DNA of 64,000 nucleotides, taken from NCBI RefSeq assembly GCF_012276695.1, contig NZ_CP038852.1:558001-622000 (forward strand), given 5' to 3'. Of this stretch, positions 17,057 to 25,125 are shown piece by piece (position 1 is the first letter of the stretch; every line of letters begins with the position of its first letter). Below the pieces are notes generated by a model. It saw nothing but the letters and a program-made list of their open reading frames with translations, did no database searches and was not told the DNA's origin. A program made the position numbers and the translations under genes. The stretch comes from Candidatus Pelagibacter giovannonii (lineage in GTDB: Bacteria; Pseudomonadota; Alphaproteobacteria; Pelagibacterales; Pelagibacteraceae).

Positions 17057-18145
17057 CTATTTAATTAATGTTTTGTTAATTATTTCATCTTCTTGGTTGA
17101 TATTAATCTTTTTATTTTCTTTATCATATAAATTTGACACAAAGTTAAATACATTTTTTGAATATAAGTTTGAAGCTGAAACGGGAAGTTTATTAAGGAT
17201 GTTTGCTTCACCCATAATTTTTACTCCATTTTTCATCACAATTTTATCAACTTTAGTAAACTCTGAGTTTCCACCCTGAATTGCTGCCAAATCATATATA
17301 ACAGAGCCTGATTTCATATTATCAATCATAGAGCCTTTAATAATTAATGGAGCTTTTTTACCTGGAATTAAAGCAGTACATATTACAATGTCAATTTTTT
17401 TTAAAGTCTCCGCCAGAAGATCCTCTTGCTTTTTTTTAAATTCTTCAGAGGCTTCTTTTGCATAACCACCTTCTGTTTCAAGATTTTCAGATCCTTCAAC
17501 TGTTAAAAATTTCCCACCTAAACTTTCAACTTGTTCTTTTGAAGTCATTCTAACGTCTGTTGCGAATACAATTGCTCCCATTCTTTTTGCAGTCGCAATA
17601 GCTTGTAATCCAGCAACTCCTGCACCTACTACTAATACTTTTGCTGCTGGAATTGTGCCAGCGGCTGTCATCATCATAGGTATTGCTTTTTCAAAGTTAG
17701 CAAACGACTCTATCACTGCCTTATAGCCAGCAAGGTTAGCTTGAGAAGAAAGTATATCCATTGATTGAGCTCTAGTTATTCTAGGCAGCATTTCTAAAGA
17801 AAAAACATTTATATCTTTTTTAGCTAAGTTTTTTATTTTTTCTTTATTAGCATAAGGATTAAACACTCCAACTAGAGTTTGATTTTCTTTTAAGTTTAGA
17901 ATATTTTCATCTGATAATAAACCCAATTGAATAATGATATCAGCACTATTTAAAACTTCTGCTTTATTGGTTGAAATTTCAACACCTAATGCCTTATAAT
18001 CATTATCTTTAAACCCTAAGTGTTCACCATATTTTTCAATTATAGAAATTTTAAAACCAAGAGCTATGTATTTTTTTGCAATCTCAGGGGTTATTGCTAT
18101 TCTTTTCTCAATATTTTGATTTTCTAAAATTGAAACAATTTTCAT
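17057..18145 (-). CDS. pntAA: NAD(P) transhydrogenase subunit alpha part 1 (NAD-binding)
   Basis: 362 aa soluble domain I. RIAITPEIAKKY at the N-terminus, the Rossmann motif VLVVGAGVAGLQAIATAKRMGA (~170), then VICTALIPGKKAPLI and SVIYDLAAIQGGN. Related to alanine dehydrogenase. Head of the pntAA-pntAB-pntB unit, 10 bp downstream of the tiny oxidase subunit IV gene. Confidence 0.96.
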   Translation of the reverse strand: MKIVSILENQNIEKRIAITPEIAKKYIALGFKISIIEKYGEHLGFKDNDYKALGVEISTNKAEVLNSADIIIQLGLLSDENILNLKENQTLVGVFNPYANKEKIKNLAKKDINVFSLEMLPRITRAQSMDILSSQANLAGYKAVIESFANFEKAIPMMMTAAGTIPAAKVLVVGAGVAGLQAIATAKRMGAIVFATDVRMTSKEQVESLGGKFLTVEGSENLETEGGYAKEASEEFKKKQEDLLAETLKKIDIVICTALIPGKKAPLIIKGSMIDNMKSGSVIYDLAAIQGGNSEFTKVDKIVMKNGVKIMGEANILNKLPVSASNLYSKNVFNFVSNLYDKENKKININQEDEIINKTLIK

Positions 18146-18155
18146 AGAGTAAACT

Positions 18156-18266
18156 CTATAGTAAGAATATTGCCATTAAAACTAAAACACCAATAACAGC
18201 GACAGTTCCCCACAGCACAAATTTTGTGAAATTGCTCCAGGTATCTTTATGGTTTTGATTATCCAT
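18156..18266 (-). CDS. aa3-type cytochrome c oxidase subunit IV (36 aa)
   Basis: Very small ORF found by reading the gap. The protein starts MDNQNHKDTWSNFTKF and continues with one hydrophobic helix (VLWGTVAVIGVLVLMAIFL). The W-x-x-F-x-x-F/L pattern before a single helix matches bacterial aa3 oxidase subunit IV (COX4_pro_2), a 35-60 aa protein usually encoded just upstream of pntAA in alphaproteobacteria, exactly as here. Ends 10 bp before pntAA. Confidence 0.82.
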   Translation of the reverse strand: MDNQNHKDTWSNFTKFVLWGTVAVIGVLVLMAIFLL

Positions 18267-18271
18267 AAAAA

Positions 18272-18397
18272 CTATTTTTGTCTTGCTTTAAACTTTGGGT
18301 TGGTTTTGTTAATTATATAAACCCTACCTCTTCTTCTAACAAGTTTAGAATTAAGGTCTCTTTTTTTCAATGATTTTAAAGAGCTTTTAATTTTCAT
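18272..18397 (-). CDS. rpmJ: 50S ribosomal protein L36 (41 aa)
   Basis: [18 protein letters not shown] then [22 protein letters not shown] is the alphaproteobacterial form of bL36, which lacks the usual CxxC zinc ligands and keeps the RRxGRVYxINKTNPxFKARQ core. Starts 6 bp after the stop of the upstream epimerase gene and ends 5 bp before the oxidase subunit IV gene. Confidence 0.93.
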   Translation of the reverse strand: MKIKSSLKSLKKRDLNSKLVRRRGRVYIINKTNPKFKARQK

Positions 18398-18403
18398 AAT
18401 AAT

Positions 18404-19282
18404 TTAACTCTTAATAAACGAAGTTATGTAATCTTTCAAATGTATTTTTCCATATTTTCTAATAATCTTATTATTTAATGACATATTTGTTAATGCAGAG
18501 GCAAATCTCTCACCTTTTCTCGCTTTTAAATATTTAATTTTATGATTAAACATTTTGGCTACCTCTCTAATTGAATAGGATTTTTTGTGGGAAATACTGT
18601 AATGGGCACATTTATTTTTCTTCCAAGCTTCATAACACGTATAAACTGTATCTAGAATATGAGTAAACCTTCTTGTTTGGTTTCCAGGTCTAACAATGGT
18701 TAAAGGTTTATTTTTTTTATACTGTTCTTCAAAAACTCCTATAACTGTAGCCATTTCACCTGATTTTATATGTCTTTGTCCATAAACATTATAAAAATAA
18801 ATTACTTCAAATCTAAAATTAAACCATTTTTTTAAATTTTCTAATAATTCTAAATTTTTAGATTTTGTAAAGGCATAAGGGGAAAGGTTTTTATCTAAAC
18901 CATGATTTCCCAAGCTTGCAGATGTAGCTGAATAAATTAATTTAATTCTATTATCTAAGCAAAACTTGAATACCGCCTGTGTTCCAGCTGAATTAGAATT
19001 AAAACAATTATCAAATTTTTTAAAACTCTGGAATATTCTAGAAAACTCTCCAAAATGGAACAAAGAATGAATTTTATTTTTATAAGTAGATAATTTCTTA
19101 TCTATTTCAGAAGTACTACCTTTAAAATATTTTACTCTTAAATTTTTAATATGATTTTTTTTTGATCCACTTGAATAATTATCTAAACTAATAATATTTT
19201 TATTTGTTTTTTCTAACAATAATTCTATGAGATGAGATCCTACAAATCCAGCTCCACCAGTAATGATTATAATGTTTTTCAT
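18404..19282 (-). CDS. NAD-dependent sugar epimerase/dehydratase (GalE-like)
   Basis: 292 aa short-chain dehydrogenase. The Rossmann motif IITGGAGFVGSHL begins at residue 5 and the active site S-x24-YxxxK is visible as SATSAS...SPYAFTKSK; RRFTHILDTV is typical of nucleotide-sugar epimerases. I start it at ATG 19282, because the longer in-frame reading to 19399 translates 5S rRNA and is not protein. It lies 13 bp beyond the 5S 3' end on the same strand. It probably belongs functionally to the adjoining polysaccharide island. Exact sugar unknown. Confidence 0.88.
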   Translation of the reverse strand: MKNIIIITGGAGFVGSHLIELLLEKTNKNIISLDNYSSGSKKNHIKNLRVKYFKGSTSEIDKKLSTYKNKIHSLFHFGEFSRIFQSFKKFDNCFNSNSAGTQAVFKFCLDNRIKLIYSATSASLGNHGLDKNLSPYAFTKSKNLELLENLKKWFNFRFEVIYFYNVYGQRHIKSGEMATVIGVFEEQYKKNKPLTIVRPGNQTRRFTHILDTVYTCYEAWKKNKCAHYSISHKKSYSIREVAKMFNHKIKYLKARKGERFASALTNMSLNNKIIRKYGKIHLKDYITSFIKS

Positions 19283-19295
19283 GAGAGCTTTAATA

Positions 19296-19411
19296 GCCTG
19301 GCAATGTCCTACTCTTCCGTGTCTTAAGACAAAGTACCATTGGCGCTGAAGGGCTTGACTTCCGAGTTCGGAATGGGATCGGGTATTGCCCCTTCGCAAT
19401 AATCACCAGGC
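19296..19411 (-). rRNA. rrf: 5S ribosomal RNA, isolated from 23S by the island
   Basis: 116 nt. The terminal stem GCCTGG / CCAGGC closes the molecule, and the transcript contains the conserved CCGATCCCATTCCGAACTCG and GGTACT. No 23S gene lies upstream: the 44.6 kb to the right edge are protein-coding. This matches the SAR11 arrangement in which hypervariable region 2 separates 23S from 5S. Confidence 0.96.
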
Positions 19412-19416
19412 AGGAT

Positions 19417-19445
19417 CTTATATAAAGGAAAATAAAAAAAATCAA
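19417..19445 (-). promoter_or_regulatory. Candidate dedicated promoter for the 5S rRNA gene
   Basis: On the minus strand, TTGATT (19445-19440) and TATAAG (19422-19417) are separated by exactly 17 bp. The first base of the 5S RNA is only 6 nt past the -10 box, so transcription would start at or next to the mature 5' end. An own promoter is expected for a 5S gene cut off from its operon. Based on consensus match and spacing. Confidence 0.6.
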
Positions 19446-19545
19446 ACTAAATAAAAAAAATAATCAATATGGCATTATAAGCTCTTAAAACATGTAAAAA
19501 AGCTAGTTAATATGCTTATAATGAAATAGTTTTAATTTAACGCTT

Positions 19546-20256
19546 ATGAAAAAAATCATAAAAAACTTAATTTCTTTACTTGGTTATGAAATATCAAAAA
19601 AAAAAATTTTTTTTGATTTTAACGCACATTCTATTGATTTTATCTTAGATATTGGTGCTCACAAGGGACAGTTTATCAATAAAGTTAGGCAAGCTGGTTT
19701 TACTGGAAAAATAATTTCTTTTGAACCTCAAAAAGATATTCATAAAGAGCTTGGGAAAATAATTAAGAATGATACAGAATGTATATTACATCCAAGATGT
19801 GCTATTGGTGAAAAAAACAAACTAGAAACCTTAAATATATTCTCTGAAACTCAGTGTAGCTCCATACTAAATCCTAATAAAGAACTTTTTAATTTAGATA
19901 ACACTATAAAGAAAATTAGAACTGAAGAATGTGAGGTGTTTTCTTTAGATTATATAATTGATAATTATTATAATATAACTGAAAATACATATTTAAAAAT
20001 TGACACACAAGGTTATGATAAAAATGTTTTAGATGGCTTCAAAAAAAATATTAAAAAAATTAAATTTATCCAAATTGAAGCTGGTTTATATAAGTTATAT
20101 GAAAATGAAGAATACTACGAATATTTTATAAATTTATTTAAATCTATTGATTATGAGTTATGGGATATAAAACCTTTTGCATTTAATAAGTTGGGCGGAT
20201 TAGTTCAATTTGACCTAATATTTAGAAATAAAAGATTTAAAAATAATAATATTTAA
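19546..20256 (+). CDS. FkbM family methyltransferase
   Basis: 236 aa. SAM-binding loop ILDIGAHKGQF (~35), IISFEPQKD, and the FkbM hallmark YLKIDTQGYDKNVLDG (~145), then FIQIEAGL. FkbM proteins are O-methyltransferases frequent in polysaccharide clusters. First gene of the island, divergent from 5S. A perfect TATAAT at 19517-19522 is a plausible -10, but no good -35 is visible. Confidence 0.88.
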   Translation: MKKIIKNLISLLGYEISKKKIFFDFNAHSIDFILDIGAHKGQFINKVRQAGFTGKIISFEPQKDIHKELGKIIKNDTECILHPRCAIGEKNKLETLNIFSETQCSSILNPNKELFNLDNTIKKIRTEECEVFSLDYIIDNYYNITENTYLKIDTQGYDKNVLDGFKKNIKKIKFIQIEAGLYKLYENEEYYEYFINLFKSIDYELWDIKPFAFNKLGGLVQFDLIFRNKRFKNNNI

Positions 20257-20327
20257 ATATTACAATTATTTTATTTTAATAAAATAGTACTATTGTTTTA
20301 TTCTGTGCGCTAATATAAGAATTCTTT

Positions 20328-21347
20328 ATGAAAAAAAAAATTGCTTTAATTACTGGAATTTCAGGACAAGATGGTGCATATCTTGCAAAGTTTCTTCTAG
20401 ATAAAGATTATGTTGTGGTAGGTGCTGATAGAAGGTCTGCTAGAGCAAATATGTGGAGATTAAAAAGGTTAGGTATTGAAAATAAAATTATTACAGATGA
20501 AATTGAACTTACAGAACCATTTGAAATATCAAGATTATTTAAAAAATATAAATTTGATGAAATTTATAATCTAGCAGCTCAATCTTTTGTAAAAACGTCT
20601 TTTAGCAGCCCACTATACACATGCAATGTAACAGGTTTAGGGGTTCTAAGAATACTGGATGCAATGAGAGAACTATTACCTAACGCTAAACTCTATCAAG
20701 CTTCCTCCTCGGAAATGTATGGAGAAATCTTAGAAAAAAAGCAAAACGAAAAAACACCATTTAACCCAAGAAGCCCCTATGCTGTAGCAAAAGTTTTTGG
20801 TCACTTCATAATAAAAAATTATAGAGAATCTTATAATCTTTTTGCTGTATCTGGAATTTTATTTAATCATGAGTCTCCATTTAGGGGTGAAGAATTTGTA
20901 ACTAGAAAAATTACAAAGGGGTTAGTTGGAATATTAAATAACGATTTAAATTGTTTAGAACTTGGTAATATATACGCAAAAAGGGACTGGGGATACGCCA
21001 AAGAATATGTTGAGGCTATGTGGAAAATGCTTCAGCAAAAAAAACCAGAAGACTTTGTAATTTCTACAGGGAGTGCATATTCAATTAAAGAATTTATTGA
21101 TTTATCATCTAAGTACTTAGGCTTTAAAACGAGATGGATTGGGAAGGGCTTAAATCAAAAACTTATCAATATCAGCAATAATAAACCAATTATAAAAATA
21201 AACCCAAAATTTTTTAGGCCTACAGAAGTTGATCTTTTAATAGGGGATAGCTCTAAAGCACAAAAAATACTTAAATGGAAAGCAAAAACTAGCTTGAAAC
21301 AACTTGTAAAAATAATGATTGATGACGAAATAAAATATCTGAACTAG
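20328..21347 (+). CDS. gmd: GDP-mannose 4,6-dehydratase
   Basis: 339 aa. TGISGQDGAYLAKFLL (NADP-binding GxxGQDG), DRRSARANMWRLKRLG, YNLAAQSFV, SSSEMYGE and YAVAKVFGH (YxxxK) identify GMD, which makes GDP-4-keto-6-deoxymannose. The gap before it holds an AT hairpin and a possible promoter (TTGTTT and TATAAG, 15 bp apart, ending about 10 nt before the ATG). The expected next enzyme, GDP-fucose synthase, is encoded convergently and shares the stop region. Confidence 0.93.
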   Translation: MKKKIALITGISGQDGAYLAKFLLDKDYVVVGADRRSARANMWRLKRLGIENKIITDEIELTEPFEISRLFKKYKFDEIYNLAAQSFVKTSFSSPLYTCNVTGLGVLRILDAMRELLPNAKLYQASSSEMYGEILEKKQNEKTPFNPRSPYAVAKVFGHFIIKNYRESYNLFAVSGILFNHESPFRGEEFVTRKITKGLVGILNNDLNCLELGNIYAKRDWGYAKEYVEAMWKMLQQKKPEDFVISTGSAYSIKEFIDLSSKYLGFKTRWIGKGLNQKLINISNNKPIIKINPKFFRPTEVDLLIGDSSKAQKILKWKAKTSLKQLVKIMIDDEIKYLN

Positions 21348-22285
21348 TCACAATACTTTTTATAGTTTTCTTTAAAATCTCTTAAGCAAAAATCTATTCC
21401 CTCTTCAATCTTAATTTTAGATTTCCAACCTAATTTTTTTGCAAGAGAAGAATCCATTATTTTTCTTGGAGTACCAACTAAAGATTTTTTTTTATATTTA
21501 ATACTTAAATTAACATTTAACTTTTTCATTATAAGTTTAGCATATTCTTCGATAGTAAATTCTACTTGCGTACCAATATTTATCAAATTTTTTTTAGTCT
21601 TTTTAAATAAAAAAAATATTATTGCATCAGCTAAATCATCAACAAAAATTAATTCTCTTTTTGTTTTACCATTGCCCCATAATTCAATACTTTTTTTCTT
21701 CTTAATTTTTGCTTCAAAGATCTTTCTTATTAAAGCAGGGATAAAATGGGAACTTAATAAGTCATAATTGTCATTTGAACCAAAAGTATTACATGGCATT
21801 AAGCTTTTATAATTTGTATTATATTGTTTATTATAATATTCGCACATTTTGACTCCGGCTATTTTGGCTACAGCATAAGCCTCATTAGTTTTTTCTAACT
21901 CTCCTGTTAAAAGATAGTCTTCTTTTATGGGCTGTTTTGAGAATTTTGGATAAATGCAACTGGATCCTAAATAAATCAAGTTCTTTATGCCATATTTATA
22001 AGCTCCATGAATTAAGTTATTTTGAATTTGTAAATTATCATAAATAAATTCACCAGTTAATTCATTATTTGTTTTTATTCCACCAACTTTAGCTGCAGCA
22101 ATTATTAAAGAATTTGGTTGGTACTTATTCAAAAATAGATTTACTTTTTTTTGATCTCTTAAATCTAGTTTTTTTTTTGAAACAGTTAAAATATTTTTGA
22201 ATCCAAGTTTTTTAAGTCTTCTTATAACCGCAGAACCAACAAGACCTTTGTGACCAGTTACAAAAATTTTGGCATTTTTATTCAT
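21344..22285 (-). CDS. fcl: GDP-L-fucose synthase
   Basis: 313 aa. GHKGLVGSAVIRRL at the N-terminus, AAAKVGGIKTNN, YLGSSCIYP and YAVAKIAGVKMCEYY (YxxxK), PCNTFGSNDNYD and the C-terminal GTPRKIMDSSLAKKLGW are specific to the epimerase-reductase that converts GDP-4-keto-6-deoxymannose to GDP-fucose. With gmd it completes GDP-L-fucose synthesis. Last gene of a leftward run; its start overlaps the upstream glycosyltransferase stop by 4 bp. Confidence 0.93.
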   Translation of the reverse strand: MNKNAKIFVTGHKGLVGSAVIRRLKKLGFKNILTVSKKKLDLRDQKKVNLFLNKYQPNSLIIAAAKVGGIKTNNELTGEFIYDNLQIQNNLIHGAYKYGIKNLIYLGSSCIYPKFSKQPIKEDYLLTGELEKTNEAYAVAKIAGVKMCEYYNKQYNTNYKSLMPCNTFGSNDNYDLLSSHFIPALIRKIFEAKIKKKKSIELWGNGKTKRELIFVDDLADAIIFFLFKKTKKNLINIGTQVEFTIEEYAKLIMKKLNVNLSIKYKKKSLVGTPRKIMDSSLAKKLGWKSKIKIEEGIDFCLRDFKENYKKYCD

Positions 22286-23411
22286 AATAAATATTTTTTA
22301 ATTTTATTAATCTCATTTTCAAAGTTATATGTATTTTTAAAAGCCAAAAAAGAATTTTTTTTCAATTTATTGAAGTTAGTAGTATTCTGAATTTCTTTAT
22401 TTATTGTATTAGCGAGTTTTTTTGGGTCTTTATTGTCAATTAATATACAGCATCTATATTTTTTGTGAAATTCTAAAAATTGTTTATCTTTGTAAGCAAT
22501 AATTGGAAGTTTGGCTGCTAAATAGCTATTTACTTTCTGTGATGCACCAACCATATACTTATGACTAAAGCTAACATTTTCATAAAAAGCTACACCAATG
22601 TCTGAATTTGATAATTCCCATTCCCACCTGCTTCTTTTTGCGGAGGTTATAAACTTTATTTTTTTTGAAATATTTTTTTTTTCAATAATTTTTTTTAATT
22701 TAGAGTAAAAATTATTATCCATTATCTCGCCGCATAAAGTCAATTTATAATTTCCCGGTAAAAATTTAAATGAATTAATCAATGGTAAGAGTCCATGCCC
22801 TGGTCCAATTGATCCAATTCTAAAAACTTTTATTATTTTCTTGTTTCTTTTTTTTTTTAACTTTAAAAAATATTTATGATGCTTGATAGTCAAAACGTTG
22901 AATAAAGCAATAGTTGGGAAATTTTTTATATTATTTATTTTCTTAAAAAGTTTTATTCTTTCTTCATTTGAAAAAACAACTAAATCAAATAAATGAATTG
23001 ATTTTTTTTCAATAAAATTAATAAATCTTGCGAATATTGACTTGGGATTGGGATTATAATCAAAATTATGATAAATTATTTTTTTTTTAAAAAATAAGCG
23101 CACAATTTTTACAAACAAAATTGGATAATTATTATAAACAATAATCACATCAGGCTTTGCTACTAATGTAATAAAGATTAAAAAAAATAAATAATAAAAA
23201 AAATAAAGCTTATTTAAAAGATTATTTTTAGAATAATAAATATTTTTCTCATAAAAATTATTTTTTTTATTTTGTAATTTTTTTTTTTATCTTTTTTTTG
23301 ACAAACCATTACTATCTCAAAATTTTTTTTTAAAAGATAATTAATTTTATTTTCAATTAAAAAATAATATTCAGGATTTTGTGACCAAGTGGTTAATAAA
23401 AATTTTTTCAT
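22282..23411 (-). pseudogene. Family 4-type glycosyltransferase, interrupted by one frameshift
   Basis: Two frames join to one protein: MKKFLLTTWSQNPEYYFLIE... (23411 leftward to about 23280) and ...VAKPDVIIVYNNYP... to the stop at 22282. The donor side contains FRIGSIGPGHGLL, SNSDIGVAFYENV and a KVNSYLAAKLPIIAY loop, typical of GT-B retaining transferases. The second frame is open back to 23286, so the break lies at the 11-T run 23278-23288 or the 8-T run 23261-23268; one extra T restores a ~375-residue protein. Either a real disruption or a homopolymer error. Confidence 0.78.
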
Positions 23412-23491
23412 TGATCAAGAATTAACTTTTTTTAAATAAACTACTTGAGCCTTTAAATAAAAATTTTCTAAATTTTTAAATTTTGTAATTT

Positions 23492-24394
23492 TTAATAATT
23501 TTTTTTTAAAGTATTATCTTTATTCACTAATTGAAAAGCATCAGGACAATACTCCACTACTGTATACTTGGAATAAAAATTATTTTTTGAATAAGTTTTC
23601 ATGTATTCTGCTCCTGTTAATTTAGAAAACAAGTTTTTTTTAACAAAAATTCCAGCTGATCCATGAAACTTTATTTCATCAGTTAGATTGCTCACATTTT
23701 TTTTAAAGAAATTTAAATATTCATTTTTTTTTAATAATAAGTGATTAAATCCCTCTTTAATATTATTTCTACTTGAAAAGTGATCACCTCCAAGATTATA
23801 CCATAGTGGTCCATATGAAGCATACATAACACCATCAGACTTTAGAAGATAATTGCATTTTTTTATAATTTTTTGAAAATCTTTTAAATGCTCAAAAACT
23901 GCATCACTTACTATAAAATCAAATTTTCTTGAATTGTCTATTCTTAGGATATCTTTTTGAATAAATGTTATTTTTGTTTGAATTTTATTTTTATCTAAAT
24001 AATTTTTTATTTGCTTCCATGATTTTGAATAATTTAGGATATCAACGCCAGTTATACTTTTGGGTTTAAATTTCAACCAATCTAGTAAATCATAACCATT
24101 ACCACATCCTAAACATATAATATCTTTGTTTTTAATTTTTGAAATTTCATTTAATTTTTTTTTTCTAGCCAATTGTGAAAAGCCTTTTGAGGGTAAAACT
24201 AAATTTATATTATAATTTTGACTTATAAAAAAATTCTTCAAAAAAAATTGATAAAATTTACGCCTTAAAAAAGCATCATAAAGATCTCTCAATTTATCTC
24301 GTAAAATTTTTTTAAATGATTTATTAATAAAATTATCTATATTAGATACGTCGTTCATCAATTTAAAATTGAATTTTTTATTGGTAATTTTCAT
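23492..24394 (-). CDS. Class I SAM-dependent methyltransferase
   Basis: 300 aa. DIICLGCGNGYDLLDWL is the SAM-binding motif (~95), followed by SITGVDIL, KFDFIVSDAVFEHLKDFQK and LLKSDGVMYASYGPLW. Resembles methyltransferases with C-terminal extensions found in O-antigen loci; substrate unknown. Overlaps the upstream GT2 gene by 4 bp. The 80 bp to its left are plain A/T-rich. Confidence 0.82.
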   Translation of the reverse strand: MKITNKKFNFKLMNDVSNIDNFINKSFKKILRDKLRDLYDAFLRRKFYQFFLKNFFISQNYNINLVLPSKGFSQLARKKKLNEISKIKNKDIICLGCGNGYDLLDWLKFKPKSITGVDILNYSKSWKQIKNYLDKNKIQTKITFIQKDILRIDNSRKFDFIVSDAVFEHLKDFQKIIKKCNYLLKSDGVMYASYGPLWYNLGGDHFSSRNNIKEGFNHLLLKKNEYLNFFKKNVSNLTDEIKFHGSAGIFVKKNLFSKLTGAEYMKTYSKNNFYSKYTVVEYCPDAFQLVNKDNTLKKNY

Positions 24395-25125
24395 CTAAAG
24401 TAATTATATTTTATCAATGCTATGAGTGCTTTTATAGCATCTATAGATTTTATTTTTTTACCCTCATTATATTTACGTCCTGTATATGATATGGGTACCT
24501 CTTTAATTTTTAATCTTAATTTTGAAATCTTAGTAGTAATTTCGGGACAAAACTCAAAACCATTTTCCTCAAGTTTTATTCTCTTAAAAACTTCATAAGA
24601 AAACACCTTATAACAAGTATGCGCATCAGTGAGTTTTTGCAAATTCAATATATTCGAAATTAAAGTTAATACGTGATTGCCAAACACTCTAAACATAGAT
24701 GTAAAGCCTACCGAACTGTATCTCTTTCTATTTAAAACACGTGAGCCGTAAACAACCTTATATTTATTTTCTTTAATGGGTTTTATTAGTTTAAAATAAT
24801 CTTTTGGATTATATTCCAAATCAGCATCTTGAATAATTACAATATTGCCCGTAATAAATTTTCTTGCACTTTTAATTGCTGCTCCTTTGCCATAGTTTTT
24901 CTTATGAGAAATTAATACAATTTTGTTTTTTTTTGAAAATTTTTTTACAAGATTAAGGGAATCATCACTTGATCCATCATTTACTACAATTATTTCGAAA
25001 TTAATTTTTTTTAAATTAATGATTTTTTTTAATAATTTGATTATAGTTTTTTCTTCATTATATAATGGAATAATAATGGTTATTTTTAAATCTTTCATTT
25101 CTATATTTTTTATATCATTTTTCAC
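24391..25125 (-). CDS. Family 2 glycosyltransferase, dolichol/polyprenyl-phosphate sugar synthase type
   Basis: 244 aa. ITIIIPLYNEEKTIIKLLKK, EIIVVNDGSSDDSL, YGKGAAIKSARK and IIQDADLEYNP (DxD-type metal site) are the GT2 DPM1/ArnC core. No C-terminal membrane pair is present. Such enzymes make polyprenyl-phosphate sugars or act directly on glycans. Its 5' end overlaps the divergent membrane-protein gene by 50 bp if that gene starts at ATG 25076. Confidence 0.88.
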   Translation of the reverse strand: MKNDIKNIEMKDLKITIIIPLYNEEKTIIKLLKKIINLKKINFEIIVVNDGSSDDSLNLVKKFSKKNKIVLISHKKNYGKGAAIKSARKFITGNIVIIQDADLEYNPKDYFKLIKPIKENKYKVVYGSRVLNRKRYSSVGFTSMFRVFGNHVLTLISNILNLQKLTDAHTCYKVFSYEVFKRIKLEENGFEFCPEITTKISKLRLKIKEVPISYTGRKYNEGKKIKSIDAIKALIALIKYNYFR

